A DNA stretch of 64,000 bases from CBDCVN01 sp965223045 (GTDB taxonomy: Bacteria; Deinococcota; Deinococci; Deinococcales; Trueperaceae): assembly GCA_965223045.1 (NCBI GenBank), contig CBDCVN010000013.1:1860001-1924000 (forward strand), in the 5' to 3' direction. Numbering within the stretch: position 1 is the first letter of the stretch; every line of letters starts with the position of its first letter. Shown here in pieces: positions 17,624 through 26,681 of this stretch. Made by a program: the position numbers and the translations under genes. The notes below the pieces were generated by a model. It was not told the DNA's origin and made no database searches. It worked only from the letters and a program-made list of their open reading frames with translations.

Positions 17624-19567
17624 CTAACTTACTCTCACGAGTTTATCTATCACACTTCTATCTTCCAGAGTGCTTACGTCTCCAGCGATATCCTCTCCAG
17701 CAGCAATATTCTTAAGCAGACGGCGCATAATTTTACCGCTACGGGTTTTAGGCAATCCATCAGTGAAGCAAATTTCTTTAGGCTTGGCTATAGCACCAAT
17801 TTCTTTTTTGACATGTTCTAAAAGAGTTTGTTGCAACTCATCATTGCCTTCTTTGCCACCTTCTAAAATTACAAAAGCAACAATAGCTTCACCTGTAAGT
17901 TCATCGGGACGACCTACTACCGCAGCTTCAGCAACATCATGATGGGAAACTAACGCTGACTCTATTTCCATAGTGCCTAGACGATGGCCGCTTACATTAA
18001 CTACATCGTCTACACGCCCCATAATCCAAAAATAACCCTCTTCATCCTGCCTAGCACCATCGCCAGCAAAATAAACATGGGGAATATCAGACCAATATTG
18101 TTTTTTGTAGCGCTCATCATTGCCCCAAACAGTACGCAACATTGAAGGCCAAGGGCGCTTTATAGCTAAAAACCCTCCTGCATTGGCTGGTTGTTCTGTA
18201 CCATCAGGAAGCATAATGGCGGCTTCAATTCCAAAGAATGGAAAACCAGCACTACCGGGCTTGGCATCGTGCACACCGGGCAAAGTAGTTATCATAATGC
18301 CACCAGTTTCTGTTTGCCACCAAGTGTCTACTATAGGACAACGTTCCCCACCAATCACCTTGTGATACCACATCCACGCCTCGGGATTAATAGGTTCACC
18401 TACTGTGCCTAACAAACGTAAGCTGGATAGATCATGCTTTTTAGGGTGCTCATCACCCCACTTCATAAAGGCGCGAATAGCTGTAGGGGCAGTATAAAAA
18501 ATACTGACCTTGTGTTTCTCTACAATGCCCCAGAATCTATCTTCAGCAGGATAGTTGGGAACACCCTCGTACATAACTTGGGTAACACCATTTAGCATAG
18601 GACCATAGACTATATATGAATGCCCAGTAATCCAACCCACATCGGCAGTACACCAAAAGGTGTCATCCTCTTGCATATCAAAAATATATTTGTTTGTTAA
18701 GTAAGTGTAAATTTGGTAACCACCTACTGTGTGAAAAATACCTTTAGGCTTACCCGTTGAACCACTAGTGTAAAGAATAAAGTGGGGATGCTCAGCATCT
18801 AATATGGCAGCTTCACACTCAGTAGATTGATTTTCCATAAGCTCGAGCGCCCACTCATCACGACCATCTTGCCAATCAATTTCATTACCACCACGCTTAA
18901 CAACAAAAACCGTTTCCACAGTATTACATTGTTTTAAAGCTTCATCAACATTAGGCTTTAAAGGGAAGACTTTCCCACGGCGGTAGCCACCATCAGCTGT
19001 AATCACTACTTTAGCACTAGTGTCATTGATACGGTCAGCCAAAGCATTAGCACTAAAGCCACCAAAGACCACACTGTGTACAGCACCAATACGGGCACAA
19101 GCCTGCATAGCTATAGCAGCCTCAGGAATCATTGGCATGTAAATGATTACCCTATCACCCTTACCAATACCTTTGCTTTTGAGCATATTAGCAAACTGAC
19201 AAACCTTGTCTTTCATTTGGTTGTAGCTAAGGCTTATACTATCGCCATTTTCACCTTCCCAAATGATAGCTGTTTTGTCACCCCTACCTTGATTGATTTG
19301 GTGTTCTAAACAATTGTAACTAATATTAGTTTGACCACCCAAAAACCACTTGGCAAAGGGCTCATTCCACTCCACGAGTGTGTCCCACGGTTTAAACCAA
19401 TGTAATTCATTAGCAACACTACTCCAAAAAGCTTCAGGATCACCAAGTGACATACGGTAAAGGCGCTCATACTCCTCTTTATTATTAATTTTAGCCTTAG
19501 CTTTGAACTTTTCAGGTGGGCTAAAGCGGCGATCCTCGTGTAAAAATGATTCTATATTGTTAGACAT
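17624..19567 (-). CDS. acs: Acetyl-CoA synthetase
   Basis: Makes acetyl-CoA from acetate, ATP and CoA through acetyl-AMP. With start ATG 19567 (MSNNIESFLHEDRRF) the protein has 647 residues, matching the usual 650; the frame extends 28 residues further, but that extension is atypical and runs towards the IS630 element. Motifs: P-loop YTSGSTGKPKGIFHT, DTWWQTETGG, and PKTRSGKIMRR with the lysine normally controlled by acetylation. Convergent with the lactate/glycolate-type oxidase. Confidence 0.95.
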   Translation of the reverse strand: MSNNIESFLHEDRRFSPPEKFKAKAKINNKEEYERLYRMSLGDPEAFWSSVANELHWFKPWDTLVEWNEPFAKWFLGGQTNISYNCLEHQINQGRGDKTAIIWEGENGDSISLSYNQMKDKVCQFANMLKSKGIGKGDRVIIYMPMIPEAAIAMQACARIGAVHSVVFGGFSANALADRINDTSAKVVITADGGYRRGKVFPLKPNVDEALKQCNTVETVFVVKRGGNEIDWQDGRDEWALELMENQSTECEAAILDAEHPHFILYTSGSTGKPKGIFHTVGGYQIYTYLTNKYIFDMQEDDTFWCTADVGWITGHSYIVYGPMLNGVTQVMYEGVPNYPAEDRFWGIVEKHKVSIFYTAPTAIRAFMKWGDEHPKKHDLSSLRLLGTVGEPINPEAWMWYHKVIGGERCPIVDTWWQTETGGIMITTLPGVHDAKPGSAGFPFFGIEAAIMLPDGTEQPANAGGFLAIKRPWPSMLRTVWGNDERYKKQYWSDIPHVYFAGDGARQDEEGYFWIMGRVDDVVNVSGHRLGTMEIESALVSHHDVAEAAVVGRPDELTGEAIVAFVILEGGKEGNDELQQTLLEHVKKEIGAIAKPKEICFTDGLPKTRSGKIMRRLLKNIAAGEDIAGDVSTLEDRSVIDKLVRVS

Positions 19568-19663
19568 AATCTCCAAACCTATAGATGTCCAGATAAATTC
19601 TTTCCCTAAAACAGGAAAAATAATGCCATGATAATTCCAATAATAACCCAAAGGAGACTAATC

Positions 19664-20752
19664 ATGGCAAATAATGATAGCAAACAAAAACTAGAAGAAC
19701 TACAAAGACTACGCCGTCGCTATAAAAAGGGAAATGATGCAAACGCTTTACTACGGACTCAAGCCCTTATAGCTCTGTATTCCGGCAAAGATATTAAGCT
19801 TGTAGCAGAAATGTTCGGTGTCTCAGTAAAAACAGTAAAAAACTGGCGAAAGAAGTTTGAAAAATCGCTTAACTTAGAAGATGAACAAAGAACTGGTAGG
19901 CCGCCTAAACTTTCTAAAGAGCAACTAGAGCTAATCAAGAAAATCATTACAGAGTTTAACCAGCAAGTTTGGGTTGCCAGAAGGGTCTTTACTCTCATAG
20001 AAAGCCTTTTTGGGGTATGTTTGTCAGTAAAGTATTTACCAGAGCTTTTAAGGAAACTGGGATTAAGTTTCCATAAAGCAATACATTTGCTGTATAGGAA
20101 GAATGAAGAGAAGAGGCGAAAGTGGATACAAGAAACACTACCAAAGCTGTACGAGGAGAAGATAAAGGCAGGATGGAGGATATTTTATCAAGATGAAGTA
20201 GGGTTCCAAACGCAGGGAACACTAGCGAGCACATGGGGGCTAAGAGGAGAAAAAGTAGAGATCAAGAACTATGGAAGACATGGGAGAGTAAATTTGATAG
20301 GGGCATTAGAGTTAGGGACAGGAGAATTCCATGGAGTGCTAACAAAGTTCAAGGTAAATGCTCAGAGGTTTAGAAGGTTTATCTGCCACATGAAAAGGGA
20401 GATGAGGGAAGCAAAGATAATGCTTATATGTGACAATGCACCATTTCACAGGGCGAAGTGGTTGCAAGAGTGGGTAAAAGAGAATTCAAAATGGTTGAGG
20501 TTAGAATTTCTACCGGGATACTCACCAGATTTCAACCCAATAGAAAGGCTATGGAAGTATTTAAAGAAGGAGTACATACATAATAAATGCTGGGAAACAC
20601 AAGCAGATTTAAGGAAGCATTTGGAGGTAATGATGGAGGGAATACCAATGAGGGTAGAGGAAATAAAGGGAGTAATGAAAAAAGAGATAAAAAGATTGAG
20701 GGAGGCATTTGAGTTTTATAAAACACCAGTACCAAAGGAATTAATGATTTGA
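19664..20752 (+). CDS. IS630-family transposase, intact
   Basis: 362 residues from ATG 19664 (GGAGA 6 bases upstream). N-terminal HTH (IKLVAEMFGVSVKTVKNWRK), first Asp in FYQDEVGFQTQG, second in MLICDNAPFHRAKW, Glu in LPGYSPDFNPIERLW. Tc1/mariner-like element that targets TA. I could not find convincing inverted repeats, so the element ends (within about 19570-19660 and after 20752) are undefined. It sits just upstream of acs. It is a candidate helper for the TA-targeting MITE, but its ends do not obviously match. Confidence 0.88.
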   Translation: MANNDSKQKLEELQRLRRRYKKGNDANALLRTQALIALYSGKDIKLVAEMFGVSVKTVKNWRKKFEKSLNLEDEQRTGRPPKLSKEQLELIKKIITEFNQQVWVARRVFTLIESLFGVCLSVKYLPELLRKLGLSFHKAIHLLYRKNEEKRRKWIQETLPKLYEEKIKAGWRIFYQDEVGFQTQGTLASTWGLRGEKVEIKNYGRHGRVNLIGALELGTGEFHGVLTKFKVNAQRFRRFICHMKREMREAKIMLICDNAPFHRAKWLQEWVKENSKWLRLEFLPGYSPDFNPIERLWKYLKKEYIHNKCWETQADLRKHLEVMMEGIPMRVEEIKGVMKKEIKRLREAFEFYKTPVPKELMI

Positions 20753-21712
20753 GATAGTGTTAAGCGGGGAAAATAAGCAAGTTTTGTATAAGTTTTAGTT
20801 GGTTTACAAAAGAAGATTACACTGGGTAGTAGGTGTTCTATTGCCTAAGAAGCAATTATTCTTAGTGATTTTTCCTACCTTATTTCACTCTATGGATAAA
20901 AGGAAAAGATTTTTCTGGGTAACTATATTTGGGTACATATCAGATTTCACTATAGCAGGCTTTTCTATTTATTTTTTGCTTTTTCGGTGCGATGTATCTT
21001 ATGGAAATGTGCATAGAGTTTTGTTGCACGGTGTCCTGCGCATTTTGACTCTCTGTTTTGCGGTAAATCGGCTTTATTTCGCAGAATGACAGTATACTGT
21101 TTTTAATTTTTTAGGAGTTTCCAAATTCAGCAATAAGTACCACCACTAAAAGTGGTGGCTTGTTTTATTAACCCCTAGGACACTAGAAGGGGTATCGGAC
21201 AACAGCACTTAATAACACTTGGTTAAGTTCCTTTATTGACTTTCCAAGACCTGTTTTCTCTATTTCTACTAACATACCTACTTCCCTAGCCTTGTCAACC
21301 TAGTCCTACTTTACACAATATCCCTAGCCCTCTTTCATGCATGCTAATTCTTATCACCAACTTTCCTATTGCCCTCAAAAATCCTACTCCCAAATTGAGA
21401 ATTGCTAGTTTTATTCCTGTATTGAACTTGATTCATTCAAGCATCAATTACTTTTTGACTTGTTATGAAAAAGGCAGAATAGTCGGTGGAAAATCATTGC
21501 TGAACTAGTAGAACTTTTTATTAGTCCACTACCAGAGGTAGTGGTTTCCACAAATGATAATCAAGTGCAACTTCTTGACACATGAGATGAGTTTTTGCAC
21601 CAACAAGAATTATTAACTGTCACACTTGACATAAACCCCAAAATGTGTGACAGTGCATTAATTCTTTGCTAAAGGGTATTTATCGTAAAATAGCTAAATT
21701 AAGGTGTGACAG
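20753..21712. other. Gene-poor stretch with decayed coding and two hairpins
   Basis: No gene I can support. A frame at 20799-21089 looks spurious. Perfect hairpins occur at 21140-21158 (CCACCACT/AGTGGTGG, followed by CTTGTTTTATT) and 21526-21544 (CCACTACC/GGTAGTGG). Such paired hairpins resemble the ends of IS200/IS605 elements, so this may be a relic with its genes lost. Around 21488-21585 a short frame (KIIAELVELFISPLPEVVV) looks like a fragment of a former gene. Confidence 0.35.
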
Positions 21713-21713
21713 T
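21616..21713. promoter_or_regulatory. Putative fic promoter/operator with three copies of one half-site
   Basis: ACTGTCACAC (21616-21625) and its exact inverse GTGTGACAGT (21645-21654) flank a TTGACA box. A third GTGTGACAGT (21704-21713) overlaps the ribosome-binding region and the first base of the fic start. This arrangement suggests repression of fic, perhaps by Fic's own C-terminal wHTH. Confidence 0.5.
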
Positions 21714-22678
21714 TGGTAAAAGAAATAAACAAAAGATTAAAGCTTTTAAATACACTCGGAGGCTTGCCTGACAACAACTTACTAGGAGTACAGAACCGAG
21801 AATGGCTTTATATGCTAGAGGAAGAGACAAGACAGTCACTCTCTATAGAAGGTTATTTTGCGACAGAGGAAGAGTTAGAGGCTGTTCTAACGGGGCGCAA
21901 GACTCAACCAGAAATACTAAACTACTTTCGTACTGCACAAAGTATGTATGATCTTGCTTTACAATACCATAGAGAAGAAGAACAACCCTGGCAAAGAATT
22001 TTCTTAGATGTGCCTCTAATCAAGCATATTCACAGCGAGCTTTTCAGAGAAATAGACTCACGCCGTGGACAATTCCGTACAGGAAGCATCCAAATACAAG
22101 GAGCTAAAGTAACTCCTCCTGAATTTGACATAAATAATTATATAAGAAACTTTGTATCCCTTGTGCCTAAGTTACTTGAGGCACACCCCCCTATGTCAGC
22201 ACTAGCAAGAATACATGCTGTATTTGAAAGCATACACCCGTTTCCAGATGGAAATGGACGTGTTGGAAGAATAATCCTCAATTATCTTGCAATAATATCA
22301 GGGATACCACCTATTATTATCAAAGGGATAGAGCAAAGTCAGCGTGACGCTTATTATCATGCATTAGAGCAAGCTGATAAAGGCTTTCATAAAGGCTTTT
22401 TGTCTCCTGAGAAATACCCTGAACAATTAGAGGAAGGTAACTTTACGGTTCTTAAAAATCTTTTAACAGAAGGCGTTATTCCTCAGTTAGACACTATTAT
22501 TATCTTAGTAATAGAACAAAAAGAATCACTGTCTGACTTCAATTCATTATCAGAACACTTTAAAGTACAAACCAACACCCTAAGACAATGGGTCACACGG
22601 GGTAAATTGATAGCAGTAAAGCGTGATGGTAAATTATGGAGTCACCATAAATTACTTCTTACAGATAACTCTTCTTAA
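21713..22678 (+). CDS. Fic-family AMP transferase with C-terminal HTH
   Basis: 321 residues, TTG start with AAGGTG upstream. N-terminal inhibitory motif SLSIEGY (S/T-x-x-x-E-G; class II, self-inhibited), Fic core about 90-230 with the complete catalytic motif HPFPDGNGRVGR, then a C-terminal wHTH (about 280-321; LSEHFKVQTNTLRQWVTRG). The family transfers AMP (or other groups) from nucleotides to target proteins. A single-gene module, with its own promoter-proximal repeats and a strong terminator. Confidence 0.9.
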   Translation: MVKEINKRLKLLNTLGGLPDNNLLGVQNREWLYMLEEETRQSLSIEGYFATEEELEAVLTGRKTQPEILNYFRTAQSMYDLALQYHREEEQPWQRIFLDVPLIKHIHSELFREIDSRRGQFRTGSIQIQGAKVTPPEFDINNYIRNFVSLVPKLLEAHPPMSALARIHAVFESIHPFPDGNGRVGRIILNYLAIISGIPPIIIKGIEQSQRDAYYHALEQADKGFHKGFLSPEKYPEQLEEGNFTVLKNLLTEGVIPQLDTIIILVIEQKESLSDFNSLSEHFKVQTNTLRQWVTRGKLIAVKRDGKLWSHHKLLLTDNSS

Positions 22679-22691
22679 AACCGTATTTCAT

Positions 22692-22723
22692 AAATCCTAA
22701 CTTTTGGGTAAAAGTTGGGATTT
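22692..22723 (+). terminator. Terminator after fic
   Basis: A long stem AAATCC-T-AACTTTT paired with AAAAGTT-G-GGATTT around a GGGT loop, 14 bases after the fic stop. T-rich sequence follows. The 240 bases after it, to 22964, hold nothing I recognise. Confidence 0.65.
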
Positions 22724-22964
22724 GTGTTCGATCTGTAAAAACTAAAATCTTACATTACACCCCATATTCCGCTAGTCAAAAGTAAGTCTAAGCGCTTTAA
22801 AAAGACTACTTTGATGAGCAGTAACTACAGGAAATCCCTTTAAAACTACTCTATACTTCATCTTTTAGCCACAGTGGAAATGCTATACTGCAAGCAAAAT
22901 CACCATCACTACTTCTGTAGGTTTACCCAAATGGGATTCACATATTTAATTGGAGGGTAATCGT

Positions 22965-23327
22965 TTATGAAGGTATAAGCTGTTTTTCCTCTTCTAATGG
23001 ACTAGCAATAACAATTTCATGTGGTGGAAGGTCTTGATTTTCATCTTGGACAGTAATTGTGACACGCTGATCTAACTTGCTTAGAAAATTAATTAGTCGC
23101 TCTACTGAAAAGTGTTTTAATTTTCCACGATTTAATTCGGATACTTCTGGTTGTTTAATACCTAGCACCTTTGCAGTATGAGTTTGTGTCCAGCCTTTTG
23201 CTTTAATGGTGTCGTTAAGAAGAGAAGCAATTCTAGCTTTTAAGAGCTCCTCTTCAGGGTTTTCAAACCCTAAATCAGCAAAGACATTACCACTGCCACG
23301 GGTAAATTCTATCTTACTTTTGCTCAT
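22965..23327 (-). CDS. HigA-like XRE antitoxin
   Basis: 120 residues. HTH_XRE domain at about 40-95 (TQTHTAKVLGIKQPEVSELNRGKL). Second gene of a toxin-first module; its start overlaps the toxin's 3' end by 14 bp, so the two are co-translated. Expected to neutralise the RelE-like toxin and bind the palindrome at 23702-23719. Confidence 0.85.
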   Translation of the reverse strand: MSKSKIEFTRGSGNVFADLGFENPEEELLKARIASLLNDTIKAKGWTQTHTAKVLGIKQPEVSELNRGKLKHFSVERLINFLSKLDQRVTITVQDENQDLPPHEIVIASPLEEEKQLIPS

Positions 23328-23673
23328 TCTCTAGTTCCTTTGCTTGTTTCAATCGGGTACGTATTACATCCATGTCAGGTTTAGGTGTTTCAATGCCTTT
23401 CTTTGACTTCTTTTTAAATGCGTGTAACACGTAAATGTTTTCTCCCAGTTTTAGAGCGTAAACTGTGCGGTAAGTGTCTTTGTCGAAGTCAACACAAATT
23501 TCTTGTACGCCTGAAAACCCCTTGAGGATTTTGATGTTGTCATCAGGAACACCTCTTTGCACACGATCGAGTATGTAGCCTGTTTCACGACGAGCAGATT
23601 CAGGAAAGTTGCACAAATCCTTATTTGATGAACCCATCCATATAATTTCTCTTATTTCTTTATCTTCCATCAC
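23314..23673 (-). CDS. RelE/HigB-like toxin (Gp49 type)
   Basis: 119 residues. The pattern EIIWMGSSNKDLCNFPESAR...YILDRVQRG...VQEICVDFDKDTYRTVYAL...IYVLHAFKKKSKKG is that of the phage Gp49-like branch of RelE/HigB ribosome-dependent mRNA interferases. Toxin before antitoxin is the usual higBA order. Strongly basic C-terminal half. Confidence 0.85.
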   Translation of the reverse strand: MMEDKEIREIIWMGSSNKDLCNFPESARRETGYILDRVQRGVPDDNIKILKGFSGVQEICVDFDKDTYRTVYALKLGENIYVLHAFKKKSKKGIETPKPDMDVIRTRLKQAKELENEQK

Positions 23674-23701
23674 AACAGCCAGTACCGAACTATCTTTATA
23701 A

Positions 23702-23719
23702 TATAAGCAATTGCTTATA
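23702..23719. promoter_or_regulatory. 18-bp perfect palindrome upstream of higBA-like pair
   Basis: TATAAGCAATTGCTTATA, centred 38 bases before the toxin start, inside an AT-rich promoter-like region (TATAAT just adjacent). Very likely the autoregulatory operator of the antitoxin. Confidence 0.6.
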
Positions 23720-23808
23720 AATACAATAGAAATTTTGCCTGATTGATGCTCAGTGTGGAAATTAGGTTTTGCTGGGGTAATTGCTGTTCAGTGCTAAACT
23801 AGAGAACA

Positions 23809-24237
23809 ATGGCAAGAACTGATAAAAAAGTATATTCCGATTATAAATACTTAGAGAAGATGGTAGAGGATCATACATCTTTTCCTATGACTAAAGTTCA
23901 GGCAAACGCGTTACTACCACGATTTATGAATGCTGTTACTATCATGGCAGAATCCCATGAAAAAAGTCGTAGATTGCGCTTGGCTTGTGCTGTTGAACAG
24001 GTCCTTGTTTTTCGTGAAGGAGAAATCCCAAAGGAGCTGAGACCTTTATTTGAAGGGTTTGAGGCATTAATTTCAGAACAAACTGTGCCTGATTATGCGA
24101 AGCATTATCCTGATAGCCATTATTTTAAGCGTGGGCCTGCTGCATATCTCAGTCCAAAAAAGGCTCACCTTGCTATGAAAATCCTTATAAAGATGTTTGA
24201 GGAAATTGTTTGGTGGGCTAGTTTTGATGAACCTTAG
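23809..24237 (+). CDS. Hypothetical protein, 142 residues
   Basis: Divergent from the HigBA-like pair. Helical and charged, no signal peptide or TM segment. Not a family I recognise. Residues 60-75 (EKSRRLRLACAVEQVL) and the end FEEIVWWASFDEP are the most distinctive. Codon use looks like real coding. About 300 bases after it (24238-24535) hold no gene I can support. Confidence 0.55.
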   Translation: MARTDKKVYSDYKYLEKMVEDHTSFPMTKVQANALLPRFMNAVTIMAESHEKSRRLRLACAVEQVLVFREGEIPKELRPLFEGFEALISEQTVPDYAKHYPDSHYFKRGPAAYLSPKKAHLAMKILIKMFEEIVWWASFDEP

Positions 24238-24535
24238 TACCGTTAGGAATTTTAGTCCCTAAAACCCTTTTGTTGCTTGCTCTCTTTTACTCCAAGCAAC
24301 ACCAATATTGGATTAACGGAATAGGTAATGCTGTTAAGCTTGCTCAACCCTTGCTAATTAAAATTGATTACTAGAGTTACTCGGAAACAAAACAATGCAC
24401 TAAATAGTCAATTCATCAGACAAGAAATTTATATATTTACCAAGGTTTAACTGTTGTATCGTGCATTCTGTCAACTTTAAATCCAACGATAGTACATTTC
24501 ATAATATACACAAGCTTATTTCTGAACAACTCTAC

Positions 24536-24697
24536 TTAACAACCTTTGATGTTACCAAAAAAATCACATATAACCGCACCATCACTATCTCTATATAAAA
24601 CTACATTACCATCATTTTGGATCTGTAATAGAAAAGTCCCAGCATCAATTCTTGTATGTAAACCTTCACTTACAGATATGTTTTTGGCAAGAGCCAC
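24536..24697 (-). CDS. 53-residue lectin-like (B_lectin) fragment after mazF
   Basis: GTG start directly follows the mazF TGA with no gap. The peptide contains GTFLLQIQNDGNVVLYRDSD, closely matching the repeated unit of bulb-type mannose-binding lectins (QxDxNxVxY). It is too short for a three-repeat lectin, so it is either a relic or a one-repeat peptide co-translated with mazF. Confidence 0.5.
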   Translation of the reverse strand: MALAKNISVSEGLHTRIDAGTFLLQIQNDGNVVLYRDSDGAVICDFFGNIKGC

Positions 24698-25039
24698 TCA
24701 CAGAATGAACATGTTATTAAGACACTTCAGAACATCAGATCTAACTTTTGTGCTAATAGTTCCTTCCATCTTGTGCAAACGCTTTTTAGAAACTGCTCGT
24801 ATTTGATCTAGCATAATCTGACCGTTGACTTTCTTGTGAGTAACAGCTATACGAAAGGGCCATTTTTTAAGCGTTGTTGCCATAGGAGCAACTAGAACCG
24901 TTTTTAAACCTTGATTCATGCTGTCAGGAGAAATGATTACACATGGTCTTGTTTTTTTCACTTCTGCACCAATGTTAGGGTCAAGATTGACTCTATATAT
25001 TTCGAAACGCTTGGGATAAGTGCTTTTTACCACTGCCAT
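24698..25039 (-). CDS. mazF: MazF/PemK-like endoribonuclease toxin
   Basis: 113 residues. Typical PemK/MazF features: FEIYRVNLDPNIGAEVKKTR near the N-terminus, RPCVIISPDSMNQ, TVLVAPMATTLKKWPFRI, and GQIMLDQIRAVSKKRL. It cleaves mRNA at short sequences. The ATG overlaps the end of the intended mazE frame, as normal for these modules. Confidence 0.9.
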   Translation of the reverse strand: MAVVKSTYPKRFEIYRVNLDPNIGAEVKKTRPCVIISPDSMNQGLKTVLVAPMATTLKKWPFRIAVTHKKVNGQIMLDQIRAVSKKRLHKMEGTISTKVRSDVLKCLNNMFIL

Positions 25040-25268
25040 TCTTCTATAATGTCTTCATCCTCTATACCATCCATAAATATATTCTCATTCTCTTCAGGAG
25101 GATCATTTTGTATTGCCTCAAGCCAATTAGCCCTAGGATTGCTTCTAAAATAATGCAACCATCTTTCACACGCATATCTACCATCTTATCAATGCCCGCC
25201 TCTTTCAAAGTGGTGGCAGGAATGATGATTCCTTTGGAGTTTCCTATTTCACGAATAACGACATTCAT
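25027..25268 (-). pseudogene. mazE: MazE/AbrB-like antitoxin with a one-base frameshift
   Basis: Starts at ATG 25268 with GAGGAG 8 bases upstream. The N-terminal SpoVT/AbrB domain is clear (VVIREIGNSKGIIIPATTL). Near 25139-25142 the frame is lost at a run of A; one extra base would continue it as NPRANWLEAIQNDPPEENEN... to EEWQW and a TAA at 25027-25029 overlapping the mazF start. As written, translation yields a 68-residue protein with a wrong tail. Either real loss of the toxin-binding tail or a sequencing error. Confidence 0.75.
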
Positions 25269-25425
25269 AAACAAATCTCCTCAAAGGAGTTATAACAACA
25301 TTATAACATAATGAAAGATCAACTTGTGCCTAAAGCCAAATCTCCTTTCACAGACTTTGAAAACCCGAAATAATTGCCTGCAGCTTTTAGGAATAGTATC
25401 CTATATTTTAAAGAAAGGAAATTAA

Positions 25426-26547
25426 ATGCAACTTTATGTACCTAAAGAAACTTTAAAAGGGGAAACTCGAGCACCCTTAACCCCCCAAGTCGCCCAAGAT
25501 CTTCAAGAACTCGAGTTAAGTATAAATATAGAACAAGGTCTAGGTGAAAGCATCAATTGTGCTGATAGTGATTATAAAGCCTTTGGTGTAGATATAGTTC
25601 AGAAAGACTTTTTGGCTGAAGCTGATGTTGTTTTGCGTCTCAATAAGCCAGAACTAGAAGAAGTTAGTGAACTTAAAGAAGGGGCTATTCATATTAGTTT
25701 GTTAGATCCTTTTCAAAATCTCGAACTAGTTAAAGCTTTAGCAGAAGCAAAAGTGAGTGCTTTTTGTATGGAGCTTATTCCTCGTAGTACTTATGCTCAG
25801 AAGATGGATGTGCTCTCGAGCCAAGCTAGCTTAGCAGGCTATGTAGCAGTAATACTAGCTGCCGAGCGCATTAATAAGGTGATACCTATGATGAGTACAC
25901 CTGCAGGCACCATTCCTCCTGCTAAGGTATTAATAATAGGAGCTGGAGTAGCAGGTTTGCAAGCTATAGCAACTGCTAAACGTTTGGGAGCAAGGGTAGA
26001 TGCATATGATACCCGTCCAGTAGTAGAAGAGCAAGTAAAATCACTTGGTGCTAAATTCTTAAAAATTGATGTAGGCTCAACAGGGCAAACTAAGCAAGGT
26101 TATGCTAAGGTCCTTACTGAGGAGCAACTAGAAAAACAACGCCAGCAAATGTCTAAGTTTTGTGCAAGTGCAGATATTGTCATCACAACCGCCCAACTTT
26201 TTGGGAAACCTGCCCCCCAAATAATCACTGAGGAAATGGTTGCAAATATGAACCCCGGCAGTGTAATAGTCGACTTGGCTGCTTCAACAGGTGGTAATGT
26301 AGCAGGTAGCAAACCTGATGAAGAGGTAATAGTAAACGGAGTGAAGATTGTAGGACTAACTAATCTACCTACTAGTGTAGCTAAAGATGCTAGTGAAATG
26401 TATGCCAACAATGCAGTGAATTTAATTAAACATATCTGGGATAGCCAAACTAAAACAATTAAACTTGATACAGAAGATGAAATTGTAAATAGTGCTTTAT
26501 TAACCCATGAAGGACAAGTGCGAAATGCAGATGTTCTTGAAAAATGA
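25426..26547 (+). CDS. pntAA: NAD(P) transhydrogenase subunit alpha, part 1
   Basis: 373 residues, matching the NAD-binding domain I subunit of split-alpha enzymes. N-terminal AlaDH/PNT domain (VPKETLKGETRAPLTPQVA) and the Rossmann core VLIIGAGVAGLQAIATAKRL; RVDAYDTRPVVEEQVKSLGA is the usual loop. Works with membrane subunits PntAB and PntB to couple NADH/NADPH exchange to the proton gradient. Those partner genes do not follow here: the next gene is an exonuclease. They may lie elsewhere. Confidence 0.9.
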   Translation: MQLYVPKETLKGETRAPLTPQVAQDLQELELSINIEQGLGESINCADSDYKAFGVDIVQKDFLAEADVVLRLNKPELEEVSELKEGAIHISLLDPFQNLELVKALAEAKVSAFCMELIPRSTYAQKMDVLSSQASLAGYVAVILAAERINKVIPMMSTPAGTIPPAKVLIIGAGVAGLQAIATAKRLGARVDAYDTRPVVEEQVKSLGAKFLKIDVGSTGQTKQGYAKVLTEEQLEKQRQQMSKFCASADIVITTAQLFGKPAPQIITEEMVANMNPGSVIVDLAASTGGNVAGSKPDEEVIVNGVKIVGLTNLPTSVAKDASEMYANNAVNLIKHIWDSQTKTIKLDTEDEIVNSALLTHEGQVRNADVLEK

Positions 26548-26681
26548 GGATATACCAAGAATTGGGTTGATTTTGAACATTTTTGCTAGCATATCTTACA
26601 TTTTGCAAGCTATTCGAACGAAGGACGTAGAGCGTCAAAGAGTTGAATGTCCATTTTCAAAAGGTATATAACAACAAGTAC

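Noticed and set aside
19568..19651. 28-residue N-terminal extension of acs
   Set aside because: The family starts at MSNNIESF (ATG 19567); the upstream codons run into the IS630 flank.
20799..21089. 96-residue hydrophobic frame after the IS630 gene
   Set aside because: TTG start without a ribosome-binding site, unusual composition, no recognisable family.
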